Program-made: the position numbers and the translations under genes
Source of the DNA: Leptobrachium leishanense
Taxonomy: Eukaryota; Chordata; Amphibia; Anura; Megophryidae
Length of the DNA: 64,000 nt
Direction: 5' to 3'
Assembly: GCA_009667805.1 (NCBI GenBank)
Contig: CM019066.1
Span: 1,054,001-1,118,000, forward strand
Notes under the pieces: model-generated
What the model saw: the letters and a program-made list of their open reading frames with translations, nothing else
Told to the model about the DNA's origin: nothing
Databases searched by the model: none
Shown here: positions 1 through 11,044 of the stretch, in pieces
Layout: each line of letters opens with the position of its first letter
How positions within the stretch are numbered: the stretch's first letter is position 1

Positions 1-902
1 GAGCGCAATGTAATTTTTAACGCGAGTCCGTCATTTTGTGCGGACTGCGCACAACAGACGTACGTTCTGACGGAAGACAAAGTAGTGACCGTCATTTTTG
101 ATGGATCTAGTAAAAAAAACGTGCGCATCGACGTTCTCCGTTGTGAATCCGCAGTCTGGTACGGTCAGGTTGTTACAATTTGCCGTTACCACCAGCTTTT
201 CAACGACGTTAAAATTATGCGCGCAAACGTTGTCCTTTAAATTTTGCGCTAAGGCTGGGGTCAGACGAACACAGTGCGAACGTGCGTTAAGTCGCACTTT
301 ATTACGGCCGTCGTAGAAGCAAATGACGTCTAACGCAGGTCCACACACGAAGTACAGCCGCACGAAAGTTCGGCCACGCAACGCAAGTTGCAAACGAACG
401 CATTTTACGTCAAACCACTAGTACTGACATACAGAGTGCGCTGCGTCCGTATAGCGGCGTGTGTGCGTGATTAGGAGATGTCAGACGCTGCTCATGTCCA
501 GCCAACATTAACGTCCAGACACCCAAAGTTTCCTGGTTTGGATCTGTAAAAAATCACGCACAAAAATGCGCATCATATGACCGCTATCACGTATTCCGTG
601 AAAAAGTACGTCCATGTGTTCAGAAGCACTTTTTTACGGACGATGCGAAAAATGCGTTCATCTGACCCTAGCCTAAGATTGTAATACCATGCGCGCTCCA
701 GCGCACAAACACATTTGCGCTCACAATGTTAAGTATAGGATGCGTGCACCTAATTGCGCTTGCAAAGGGTTCACGCAGGGTCACTCGCGTTAGACGTTAA
801 CGCGCATTTTCTGCGTGAACTTTGTAATACGACGTTCAGCGCAAAGGGTTTTGCCCCCCGCGTAAATGCGTTTTTGCATGCGCGCAAGAATGTAATAGGG
901 CT
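1..902. mobile_element. CpG-rich TIR element (GGGCCCTATTAC family), split by another MITE
   Basis: Left part is cut by the window start and the right end is at about 902 (TGTAATAGGGC). The internal stretch with GCGCACAAACACATTTGCGC and AAGTATAGGATGCG matches the copies at 9,237 and 43,902, which identifies the family. It is interrupted at 253-673 by a Harbinger-like MITE. Non-autonomous; no transposase is visible. The superfamily is not resolved. Confidence 0.7.
253..673. mobile_element. Harbinger-like MITE (GGCTGGGGTCAGACG), TSD TAA
   Basis: Imperfect terminal inverted repeats GGCTGGGGTCAGACGAAC / GACCCTAGCC bound 421 bp. TAA lies directly on both sides (250-252 and 674-676), the TWA target duplication known for PIF/Harbinger elements. 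No coding capacity. It interrupts the older element spanning 1-902. Confidence 0.85.
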
Positions 903-1300
903 AAGTTTAAGAGGCCAAAATCTGTTGTATTAATGTGCCGACAAACGCCAGCAGTTCAGAAAACTGGCATTCAAACAGCAACATGCCATGCTGCACGGCG
1001 CAGCTTCTCCTGACACCCCTTTGGATTTTAGTTTTCTGAAATGCTGTGTTTGTCCGCGCTGCAAATCCTCCGATATTTACCAGCGTTTGTAACCATGACA
1101 CTTTGTGAATAGCCCCTGTAGTCTGCAGGATATCTGACATTATTGGGACACTTGCTCATTCTGACCACTTTATAGGAGTTTCCTCCATCCCACTCAGCGT
1201 CACCAGCAGCCGGGATTTTTTAAATTCCTGGCTGCCGGTCACCAGATCGGTCACCAATGACACTGGCCCTCACTAGCTCTGATCCATCGTTCTGCGCATG
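903..1300. other. Unclassified intergenic DNA
   Basis: No recognisable coding region or repeat family. A 77-codon open frame on the minus strand has no support beyond being open. Confidence 0.4.
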
Positions 1301-1499
1301 TTTTATTTTATTTTATTTATTTTATAAAGGATTTTACCAGGAAGGATACATTGAGATTTCTCTCGTTTTCAAGTATGTCCTGGGTTCAAGAACATTAAAG
1401 TGTTACAGTTACAGAAATACAAAGTAATACAATGCAAGATATTAAAAAAACAACACAAATATACAGATTAACAGAAAATAAATATGTAGGAAATAGTCA

Positions 1500-3209
1500 C
1501 TAGGTTACATGTTTACAGGTGCATTCTGTATTGAGGTATGTTAGTAAGGAGCTCTTGAGTGACTTAAAACTGGGGGAAGATTTGATGGTGTCTGGGAGGT
1601 TATTCCATAATTGTGGTGCTCTGTAGGAAAATGAGGACCGAGCCACTGTCTTTTTGTATTGTGGTATTGCAAATAAGGTGCTGGTCCTGGATCGGAGGTT
1701 ATAGGATGAGGGAGCTGCTGGGGGAAGCAGTCTATTCAGGTAGGGTGGCAGCTTCCCAGAAATGCTCTTAAACACCAGGCTGGAAAGGTGAAGGGTGCGT
1801 CTGGATTCCAGCGATGGCCAGTTTAGCTCTTTTAACATGTCACAATGGTGGGTCATGTAGTTACATTGTAGCGCAAAGCGGCAGAATGAGTTATACAATG
1901 TAGTAAGTTTATGAAGGTGTGTTTGCGGGGCGGCTGCATACACTACATCTCCGTAATCAATAGCCGGCATAAGCATTTGTTGTACAATCTGCTTTCTTAC
2001 CGCGGGACTCAGGCAGGATTTGTTTCTGTACAGGGCACCTAGTTTGGGGTAAAGTTTAGATGAGAGTTTTTCGATGTGGGGGCCAAAGCATAGATTAGGG
2101 TCCAACCACATACTTAGATATTTAGAGAAAGTGACTGTGGTCAGCATGCCATTTTGATTTGTCCCCACACATAGATGGGGATTTTGCAATTTGTGTAGTT
2201 TAGGTGCTGTTCCAAAGAGCATCGTTACAGTTTTGTCAGTATTTAAAAAAAGTTTGTTGTTTTTGATCCACTTTTCTACCTCTGTGAATTGTTCTTGCAG
2301 CACGGCCTCCAGCTGCGGGAGATTTTGTTTGCTGGTATAGATTACAGTGTCGTCTGCGTACATATCTACAGTTGAGGCTTTGCAGACGTTGGGCAGATCA
2401 TTTATGAATATTGTGAATAGCAGGGGGCCGAGTATTGAGCCTTGGGGTACACCGCAAGTGACTGGGAGCGGGAGGGAGGAGCTGCCAGAAATTGACACGT
2501 ATTGTGATCGGTCGGATACATATGATTGAAACCAGGTTAGCATGCGATCACCAATACCAGAGTTTTTAAGTTTTTCTAACAAAATGCCATGGTCTACCGT
2601 GTCAAAGGCCTTGGCAAAATCAAGGAAGATGGCTCCAGTTAGGTTTCCTTGTTCCATCCCAGCTTGGATATCATTGCAGACTTTTAAAAGGGCGGTTGTA
2701 GTTGAGTGATTTGGACGAAAGCCTGATTGATCCGGGGTTAAGTAGTTCCAATATTGATAATAATCACATAATTGTGTGTAGATGCATTTTTCCAAGACTT
2801 TTGAAATTACAGGGAGCAACGATATCGGACGGTAGTTGGATACCAAAGTACTGTCACCACTTTTATGGATAGGTACCACTCTTGCAGTCTTCCAGAGCTT
2901 GGGTATGTATCCAGTCGCCAGTGACTCATTTATTAGGGTTGCGACAGGATTTGCAATTGCTGGCGCACTGATTTTCAGCAGCATTGCTGGTATTTGATCA
3001 GGTCCAGACTGGTATTTCATTTTTTGCTTACGGAGAAGTTTAGTAACGACACTGACAGGCACTGGTCTAAAACTGAATTCCTGTCTGATACAGGGACTTT
3101 GCACAGTTGGGGGGGCCTGACCTGCATGAGGCCTCTCTGATTGCATGTCATTTCCTAGCTTGGCAATCAAAGTGGTGGCGCATCCAACAAAATAATCATT
3201 AATAAGCAT
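1500..3209 (-). pseudogene. LINE reverse transcriptase (569 codons)
   Basis: Long open frame covering the RT and C-terminal domain of the LINE. Visible RT motifs in order: YRPISLLPVISKVLEK, QSGFRPNHST, AIFLDFAKAFDTVDH (first catalytic Asp), CGVPQGSILGPLLFTIFIND, and MYADDTVIY (catalytic YADD). The C-terminal region ends in a tryptophan/leucine-rich RAPQLWNNLP block as in CR1/L2-type LINEs. The enzyme would copy LINE RNA at a nicked target site. It is not connected in frame to the endonuclease upstream, so the element is probably dead even though the RT itself is open. The last codons and stop come from what is the 39-bp repeat unit in other copies; here there is a single unit. Confidence 0.9.
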
Positions 3210-4295
3210 TTGCTACATCTAGGGGGTGTTGCAGGGTTTGGTTGTTTACTTTGACAGCAGCTGGCTAGGAGTGGACTGGGGGTGCTTGTATGTTACTTAT
3301 GCATTCATTCCGGGATTTTCGGTATTCGTAGTGATCGTTCATGGAACCAGTACTCTTGAAATTTGACCACAGTGAATCTCTAAGCTGGTACATTAGTGTA
3401 AGATTAGCTGTAACCCAGGGGAGATGGGTCCCTTTTACTCGCACTTTACGCAGCGGGGCATGGGAATTCCAGACTTGCAGGAGCTCAGACTGAAAGTATT
3501 AAACTGCACAGTCTAGGTCTGGGATTAGGTTTAGCCTATACCAGGGGAGCTGTTTGAGATCACTTAGGAAGGATTCAAGAATAAATTTCTTGAAAGACCT
3601 GGTGGTTATTACCTTTGGGGGAGATTTCAAGGTCTTTATTTTGCGCACGCAGTACACTAGACAATGGTCACTAAAGCTATTAGCAAGAACGCCTGCCTCC
3701 TGTATTCTATCAGGAGACGAGGAGAGAATCCAGTCCAGCAAGGTATGGTTAGGGCTTTTCATATTAATGCGAGTGGGGGAGGAGATTAATTGAGTTAGCT
3801 GCAAAGTTTTAAACAGCGAGCAGTGTTTATTGTTTTTAGGATTTAGCCAATCTGTATTAAAATCGCCGAGGACCAGCAGTTCACTTTTTGGTTTTGGTCA
3901 AGTAGGTTATTAAGGATTTGAGATATGTCAGAGAGGGAGTGCACTGGAGAGCTCGGTGGACAATAGAACCCAGCAACAATGATTGATTTACTGAATGGGA
4001 TCTCAATTATACCAGAGAGGATATCAAAGGTGACAGGAGAGCTAGAAGTCTGTAAGGGCGTGAACTTTATGGACTCCTCAACATAAATAACAATTCCCCT
4101 CCTCTCTTTGCTCTGTCTTTTCTATAACATGAATACCCCTGTATTGATATGGCAGAGTCTGGTACTTTTGGGGTTAACCATGACTCTGTGAGCACAATGA
4201 TTTTGGGCTTGTAATAGCAACACAAGCCTGAAGCTCATCCAATTTAGGGAGTAAACTGCGGATGTTACAGTGCACGAATGAGAGGCCTTTTTTAG
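3210..4295 (-). pseudogene. LINE endonuclease (EEP/APE type), frameshifted
   Basis: Read across frames, the region shows the order expected of an apurinic-like endonuclease that nicks the target DNA: NIRSLLPKLDEL (about 4,260), TESWL, GYSCYRKDR plus a glycine-rich turn, VAGFYCPP, a GDFN-type motif near 3,870, and SFSDHCLVY at about 3,660 (catalytic Asp-His). The stretch 3,499-3,804 is one clean 101-codon piece. Frame changes near 4,228 and 3,870, plus a broken linker at 3,210-3,498, show that it cannot encode an intact enzyme. Confidence 0.8.
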
Positions 4296-4626
4296 TGGGG
4301 AGACTAAAGGTTGTGTCACCTATAGGACCAGGATTAGTTTCCACATCGTTTGCCAGGGAAAGTAGCAGAATGAATAGGAATTTGGGCAGAGTTTTCTTTT
4401 GATAATAATGTGGTTGCAGAGTTTTAAATCTTTGTGTGGGGGTGGGAGGGCTGGATTTTAATACTCTCCACCAGCACTCAGCTGATAGGTTAAAAGAACT
4501 GAGCAGGCTGTGGTGTATTGGCACTGGTTTACCATCCTGGGGCAATTGGAAAGGTGTATAGAAGGAGAGAGTAGCTTTAGAGAGAAGGGATGATAAAGAA
4601 AAGAGAAGCAATAGTGGGATAAACAT
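4174..4626 (-). pseudogene. LINE N-terminus with signal-like start and 2A-like NPGP motif
   Basis: Opens with ATG at 4,626. Residues 1-18 are strongly hydrophobic (MFIPLLLLFSLSSLLSKA), resembling a signal peptide. At residues 94-101 is DVETNPGP, matching the D-x-E-x-N-P-G-P consensus of 2A ribosome-skipping peptides, preceded by the usual leucine-rich stretch (FLFILLLSLAN). The endonuclease begins about 12 residues later (KKGLSFVHCNIRSL). 2A-like sequences at this position are documented in several APE-type LINEs, where they separate a short N-terminal product from the endonuclease/RT. The frame breaks at about residue 135. Activity here is inferred, not shown. Confidence 0.8.
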
Positions 4627-4925
4627 TATAGTGAAAGGTGTTGGAGGTGAGTAAACAGGAAATAGAGAGGTACCAGAGTAAATGGTTTAGGTTGCTGCGA
4701 TATCACATGATCAATTAGTTGGGTATATATCAAATGAAAAGCATGTGCTACGGAACTGCGTATGTAAAGTGCACAAGTCCATAGCCGTGTGCAAGTTGCG
4801 GCTCCCACGTTACGCAAGTTGCTTAGGAGGCAAGTTGCCAGAAAAGATTCATGGACTTCCGGGTTCGGGAGCTGAAGAGGAGGAGGAGCTACTTGCAGTG
4901 AGGGAGAAAAGGTGAGTAAAATCAT

Positions 4926-5830
4926 CTAAAAAGGAGAAAAATATATATAAAAAAAATAATAATAATAATCGGACTGAGGCTGTAAGCAGTATCCCCCCAA
5001 TTATTTAAGGGCGATAAATGGAACTGTAGTTTTATAGCAAACCTTTAACTCTTTGTAAACAGAAAATAAGTAAATAGTTAAATGTTTATGTTTTAAGCCT
5101 AGCTTTATTAAGGCTTAATTTAATGCCCCTTTAACAATGAAATGATGTGTTTGTGTTTTATACACATGCTGGGCACTGTCGCGTGCCCCTCGCTAAAACC
5201 GGGATGCTAAGGGGAAAAATTAGCCATGATCGCCAATTTCCCTTTTGTATCCCGGTTTCACCATCAGATTGTAGGCAGGCGCTGAGTCCAGCAGACCACC
5301 CCATAGCGGCCGCTAGGCTCATGGATGCTCGGGGGGCAGCTCTAACGCGCCATCCATAGGACTCCATGGAGGATCGTGCTGCCGGGTCACATGACCAGCA
5401 TGATTTCGCCTCTCACGAGATTCTGCTGGTCGGAGGAGTGATCGCGGAGGGAGACAGGGGACTTTCTTCCCCCAGTCTCACTCTGCTCTTGGTGGCCAGA
5501 AGCAGTGAATCGAGCCGCCGTTCTCACCGTGGGATAAGAGGTGAGTATGTGATTTTGGGGGGGGGGGAGGGTTGAGCTGCAGGTAACTGATTCTGCAGCA
5601 GCGCAATCCATTACCTGCACCTCTGAGCTGGTGGTAACTTTTTCGTTAGGACCAAGTGATCGTAACACTAGTTACTCTGAGCTTGCACTTTGCGGTCCCC
5701 ATGTTAGGTATAGAGAGCGCAAAGTACAGTAAACTCGCGCTCCAAATCTCAAATTAGCGAGCGCTAACAGAATTTTTAACCCGTTAGTGATTCGAAGGCG
5801 ATGAGGGCGCAGCGCTATGACCTCCTTTTA
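4926..5830. other. Unclassified DNA, partly GC-rich
   Basis: No gene or known repeat recognised. About 5,150-5,640 is locally GC-rich with several short open frames on both strands, none with a recognisable domain. A motif near 5,105-5,140 resembles sequence near 6,730 and 36,250, suggesting an unclassified old repeat. Confidence 0.35.
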
Positions 5831-6256
5831 GGCTAGGGTCAAACGAACGCATTTTTTGCGTTGTCCGTAAAAAAGTGCGTCCGAACGCATTGACGTATTT
5901 TTTCACAGAATACGCGATATCGGTCATACGATGCGCATTTTCGTGCGTTATTTGTTACGGATCTGAACCAGGAAACTTTGGGCGTCTGGATGTTATGTTG
6001 GCCGGACATGAGCAGCGTCTGACGTCTCCTAATCACGCACACACGCCGCTATGCGACGCAGCGCACTCTGTACGTCAGTACTAGCGGTTTGACGTTCTCG
6101 AAAAAATGTGTTTGTTTGTCGCTTGCGTTGAGCGGCCGCACTTTCGTGCGACCGTACTTCGTATATTGCCCGTCATTGCGCGTTATTTGCTGCTACTGCG
6201 CCTGTGATTAAGTGACCCTAAACGCATGTTAAAAATGCGTTAGTCTGACCCCAGCC
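5831..6256. mobile_element. Harbinger-like MITE
   Basis: Ends GGCTAGGGTCAAACGAACGC and GACCCCAGCC; 426 bp, same family as 28,023, 42,562 and 57,912. Flanks are TTA and TGA, so the duplication is imperfect. CpG-rich, with no transposase. Confidence 0.85.
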
Positions 6257-7059
6257 TGAGCTAGCGCTAACGTGAGTGCTTGCGTTAGCTTGAAGGAGGT
6301 GGTGGTGCCCTCTGTGTTTCAGCTTCCACGCTATGTTGTCGTTATTGTTGCTCGGGAGCTAATCACTACTTGTTTTACATGATATTGCCCCGTGGTGTTG
6401 GTTCAACCAATATCAAACAAAGCGCGCGGGGACTGGATCATCCTGATGAATGGGTTGTAAGCAGGTCACCTTTAACAAGAATGTACGTAGTGGCCCTACA
6501 AGTAAAACGAGACTAGTCATCTGAGCTTGTGAACAGGTCAAACCAGCCAATATACCCAAAAGGAGAATGATTACATCAAAAGAGCAGACAGGCTTTTCAC
6601 ACACGTTATTAGAAGCCTGTACACGTTTCAAACCACACACTCAAGGTCAAGATACAAATGACACGCTGTCAAAATAAGGCGTTGTATTAGTCACCACTTC
6701 TATTCGGAGGAGAATTCTAGTAGTTTTTTAAAAGTAAACTTTAATAAATCCAGTCTGGTAAAAGAAGCATTTTAGCTATTGAAACTATTTACTTATTTTC
6801 TACCTATAGGGAGTCAATGCTATGTAGTTTGCAGCAGCTTTCTGGATACCGCAGGCTCCGCTTTCTGCTTCTTATCCTTCAGGTTGAAAGCACAATGAGC
6901 TTTGGTGTTGTGGATGGACCAGAGGGAAGAGCAATGAGCAAAGGTTACAGAGGAATGGATGAAGGAACATGGCAGGAGAAAGGAATCATGAACGATTATG
7001 TTGTTTAACATGAGAGGTGAAGCATATGTCATTATTTGGCTGGCGTTTCACAGGTTTTA
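6257..7059. other. Unclassified DNA
   Basis: No gene seen. The stretch near 6,730-6,780 (AATCCAGTCTGGTAAAAG) recurs near 36,270, so it is at least partly an old repeat. Confidence 0.35.
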
Positions 7060-7524
7060 GGCCCGTGTCAGACGAACGCAGTGATCACGTCCGTGTTGCC
7101 GCACAGTTTAATGTCTGTCGTAGCATAGAATCATGATCAATAGAGACCCACGCACGAAGTACGTGCGCTCCAAACTGCGCACGCAAAACGCACGTGGCAA
7201 ACGGACGCAAGTTAGGCAAGAACGTAAAACCGCTAGACAGACGCGCAGAGTGCGCCACGTCCGTGTAGCGTTCTGTGTGAGTGATGAGATGTCAGACGCA
7301 GCGCATTTGCGACGTCCAGCACCTTGACGCACACAATGGCTTTTCATATCCTTTTCAATTTATTATCATTTTTCATATTAATTTTATTTCCCATAGTACC
7401 TTTTTTTTTTCTACATCCATTAAAAAAACCGACCGTGTGGTGTCTACAGTATCTTCTGTCAGTACGTCTGTCCGTTATGCAGGTACGCAGAGTGCGCTCA
7501 GACTGCGTTCATCTGACATTAGCC
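7060..7524. mobile_element. Harbinger-like MITE, diverged subfamily
   Basis: Ends GGCCCGTGTCAGACGAACGC and CTGACATTAGCC with flanks TTA/TAA; 465 bp. Its interior matches 51,470-51,921 in inverted orientation (ATCATGATCAATAGAGAC versus the reverse there), defining a subfamily. Confidence 0.75.
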
Positions 7525-7627
7525 TAAACAGAATATCTCTTTTAACCTCCAATGTGACATCATGAATCATTTTGGAAGAGGAACATCTACCACTGCTCAG
7601 CTGCCCCATGATGTGGCCTACAAGTAA

Positions 7628-7953
7628 GGCTGGTGTCAGACAAGTGCACTATGTGCGTCCGTACTGAGGTGTCTACCGGTGTCCGTCACAGCTTTGCGAC
7701 GCTGCGAAAGGGCCGGTCACACACTGTAGCGTGTGCACAAATTGCGCATGCTACATCGTCTGTGCACAAAGCCTCCCCATCAAAACACTAGACGTGCGTT
7801 ACCGGGGCTGCAAAGCGTGATCCTCCATAGGGGGATCGAGCCTTGCAGCACTGAGCGCAGAGAGGAGGTGGGCAGACGGGTGTCGAGTGGAAGAAACGTC
7901 CACTCTCATAGACGTTCCTTCCGCTCTCTAAAGACGTTCGTCTGACCTCGGCC
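7628..7953. mobile_element. Harbinger-like MITE, short subfamily
   Basis: Starts GGCTGGTGTCAGACAAG and ends TCTGACCTCGGCC; 326 bp, flanks TAA/TTA. Interior GGAGGATCGAGCCTTG-like sequence and the CGTCGAGTGG block are shared with 28,576-28,913. Confidence 0.75.
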
Positions 7954-9236
7954 TTAAAAGACATTTCCGCCCAGTCAGATTGTTTCCTGACACTTTCTGT
8001 CTCGATAAGATTACAGCTTGAGCAGCCCTTACCAGGAACATTAGGGACCCTGAACATTCTGGTTTTCAGATTCTTCCGGATTTCAGAATCCGGGAAAATC
8101 CGATGTTTGAGAGGAAGAAGATCACGGCACGAGAGCCACAATCCTCTTCCTGAGGCTGCCACCAGGGTGTACACACGCCGGGAGCACTGTGCGGGGGGTT
8201 ACTCCTTGATGTGCAATGATCTTCAGCGTAACTCCGGGCAGCATGTAACATGCTGAAGCTACCCAGAGTCTCTCAGCGTGTGCTGCTCTCTGCTGCAGCC
8301 CTCAGGAGCCAGGTTCCTAAGTGACAGCGCTCATCCGCAGCATCCCTGATACAGAATTTCTAAAATCTGGAAGGCTCTGAAAATTCCGCTTTTAGGAGTC
8401 GTGCGGATTTTAAAATTCCAGATTAGGGGCGCTCAACCTAAATCTCACACCCACCCCTTCCTCTTTTCAGAACTGAACAAAGCAGCGGGAATTCCCAACC
8501 CCTGCGGTAAAGAATAAATGCTTTTGTAACAGAAAATTTGTAAAATGTTCCAATTGCTAAAATGTTTCATTCACAACAGAATTTATTAAGGCCTACATTA
8601 CAAACCACTGGACTATCCCTTTAAAAACCCTCCTGTAAAAGAAGCATTCTCCTGCTGACACATAATGAACACAATCATGCTATTTACACATATAAAAATT
8701 TGTGATTGGACAGAAGTCGAAAGTCAAGAGGATGAGTCCTCTCTGGCCCAGTAGAACAGCCAAACGACCCTTGCGCACACGGATGGATTGAGATCCTGAA
8801 ATCAGATTTCAAGTATGAACAGTTTCTCTGCTCTTCTACGAATGACACCGTGATGTTTAGTGACACGTAAGACCATGTCCAGGAGGTCAGTAATTTAAGG
8901 ACTCACTGCAGGGCAGCTTAGTTTCTTCATGGAGCGCTCAGCACTTCTCAGCTCTTATTGATGGTGTTTTACATTTTTTGGTGCTGCGCTCCAGATTAAA
9001 AGATTATTTTGTCTTATTTACATGCACTGAAATGTAACGAGTAACATCAGGTTTTTCCTGTTTTACTCCATACCTTACCTGTACAGGTGTAATTCATCAT
9101 CTCATGAGGTCAATCACTCAGAAAAATGATGACTCTGTCACATAACTAGGATTTCAGGTGTTATGAGTCAATGGCGAATACATTTTCCAGAATCAGCAGT
9201 AACGTCTGTCTCATATATATAAAATATAAAACATAT
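7954..9236. other. Unclassified DNA
   Basis: No supported gene. Contains degenerate inverted sequence around 8,050-8,430 (TTCCGGATTTCAGAATCCGG) that may be an old unidentified repeat. Confidence 0.35.
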
Positions 9237-9929
9237 GGGGCTCTATTACATTCTTCACGCAAAAACGCACGGTAAACGCTGGAATTACAATCCTCATGCT
9301 TTTTTCCATCCGTCGAGCAATAACGTGCGTTAAACGGACGTGCACAGACGCGTGCGCAGCAACGTTGCGCAAAGAAATCAGTGTGCGGACTATTTTTTTC
9401 ACGCGATCCAGCCAATCAGAATTAAGAACCACAATTGTCTCACGTTAAGTTTTTGCGCCTGTCAAAGTCAATCTGCGCATATATGATGTATCAATAAAAA
9501 ATGCACGAACAACTTCTCAAATTTATTGGTTTGGGTATGTGTAGAATGTGTAACTATACTTTGCTGCATTTTTTTTTTTGGGCTGGTGTATTTGGGTTCG
9601 GCCAGGTCCGTCAGATTTGCCATTAACACCAGCTTTCAGGAGTTGCTAAAATTATGCGCGCAAAGGCTATGCGTCAAATCCTGCGCATAGATTGTAATAC
9701 CATCCTCGTACCAGCGCACAAACGCATTTGCGCTCACAATATTAAGTATAGGACGCGCGAAGTACAGTAATCTCGCGCAGCGTTCGCACAGCTTCACCCG
9801 CGGTAGAAGTATACGCGCGTTCGTTGCGCTGAGATTGTAATACGACGTTCAGCGCAAAGGGTTTTGCCCCTCGCGTTAATGCGTTTTTGCTCTGGCGCAA
9901 ACGTATGCGCCAAGAATTTAATAGGGCCC
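9237..9929. mobile_element. CpG-rich TIR element, GGGCCCTATTAC family
   Basis: Begins GGGGCTCTATTACATTC and ends TTTAATAGGGCCC, about 693 bp. The subterminal TTCACGCAAAAACGCACGG is mirrored near the right end (TGCGTTTTTGC). Nearly colinear with 43,902-44,640. Non-coding and non-autonomous; the target duplication is unclear. Confidence 0.8.
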
Positions 9930-10287
9930 ATAAAATTTTGTATCTAAAACCCCATTACTAAGTCAGACGTTTTTAATATCTTTAAAGCTGCATTAAACTG
10001 GGCTGCTCGTTATTTCGTGTGATGTGTTTATTGTTCCCAGAAGCCCCCGTATGAAAAATACATGTTCAGGTTGAGAGCAGCCATTCTGAGTTAGTCTAAT
10101 AGGGGCTATTCATTAGGTTATTAAGGATAGGACCTGCCGTGATAGGGTACATTGACGCTGTGGCAGCCTTATGGAATATATCATCATACTTTGTAACCAA
10201 ATTCCCATTGTTTATTCCCAAAACAGTTGTTCTACAAATCTTTCAAGCTGTGTAAAGTAGCTCTGAATGTTGTGTATATGTATATAT
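9930..10287. other. Unclassified DNA
   Basis: No gene or known element; ends in a short TATATG microsatellite that borders the TIR element starting at 10,288. Confidence 0.35.
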
Positions 10288-10482
10288 GTATGTTACGGGT
10301 AAAGCCCGAAATCCAGATAATCCTAAAATTACCTGGGTAATGTCAGCATTTACCCAACGGTTTTGGGTAAATTCCGAAGTCAAATGCCACTCTAGAGTTT
10401 ACCCGGGTAAACCGTGGATTCCCAAACGCCTCTGGATAATCCTAGCATTGCCGGGGAAATTGCTCTGAGCAACGAGTAAAGT

Positions 10483-10712
10483 GCACTTTCTCACACACAC
10501 ATAAACCCTGGTGCACACACACACCTTGGACCACACACATACTGTACACCTTGATCTACACATACACACACCTTAGTCCACACACATATATACTTTGATC
10601 TACACATAGTCCACACAAACCTTGGTCCACACACATACACCTTGGTCTACACATACACACACCCTGGTCCACACATACACAACTTGGAGCACACACACAC
10701 ACACACCAAGAG
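10483..10712. repeat. CA-rich degenerate microsatellite
   Basis: Irregular tandem CACACA tracts with recurring CCTTGGTCCACACACA units of roughly 25-40 bp. Confidence 0.9.
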
Positions 10713-11044
10713 GGCTTGTGTAATCCTGACTTTACCCATGGTAAAGTCTGAAATGTATGACGCTTTCAGCTTTACCCACCAGTTTTTGGTTAATCCTAAC
10801 AGTAAAATCAGTATATTATTCCCAGCGCACCTAAAATGTAATTGCAATGGATATTGGGCTATAGAATGACCTGAAAACACTAACACAACAGTAATATGCT
10901 TAAACATAAAAAGTGGGATACTTATGTTTAGATGGCAGCGTCTTCTTCTCCTGGTTGTTCCTTAGATGTCTGCCTTGTAATCCACTCTTTCCTGGGGGTG
11001 AATTTTTCTCCCCAGTATGTTTTTTTTTAGGGGTGTCAGCAGCA

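Larger units (their letters stand above)
1300..4925 (-). mobile_element. Near full-length LINE of the CR1/L2/Rex1 group with 2A motif
   Basis: Copy A of the main LINE family, read on the minus strand. The 5' UTR is roughly 4,627-4,925. A coding region broken by frameshifts runs 4,626 to 1,500, and the 3' UTR ends in the tail motif TTTACCAGGAAGGATACATT followed by short A/T-rich repeats (1,300-1,325). Protein order: N-terminal segment with 2A-like DVETNPGP, an EEP-type endonuclease, a linker, reverse transcriptase with YADD, and a C-terminal region. Other copies of the family are at 11,045, 14,703 and 60,950. Placement in the CR1/L2/Rex1 assemblage rests on RT motifs; the exact clade needs a tree. 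Confidence 0.9.

Noticed and set aside
31..393. 120-codon minus-strand frame at the window start
   Set aside because: Covers two different MITEs and their junction; open only because the MITEs are CpG-rich and stop-poor.
7788..8174. 128-codon minus-strand frame
   Set aside because: Crosses a MITE end into unclassified DNA; no recognisable domain.
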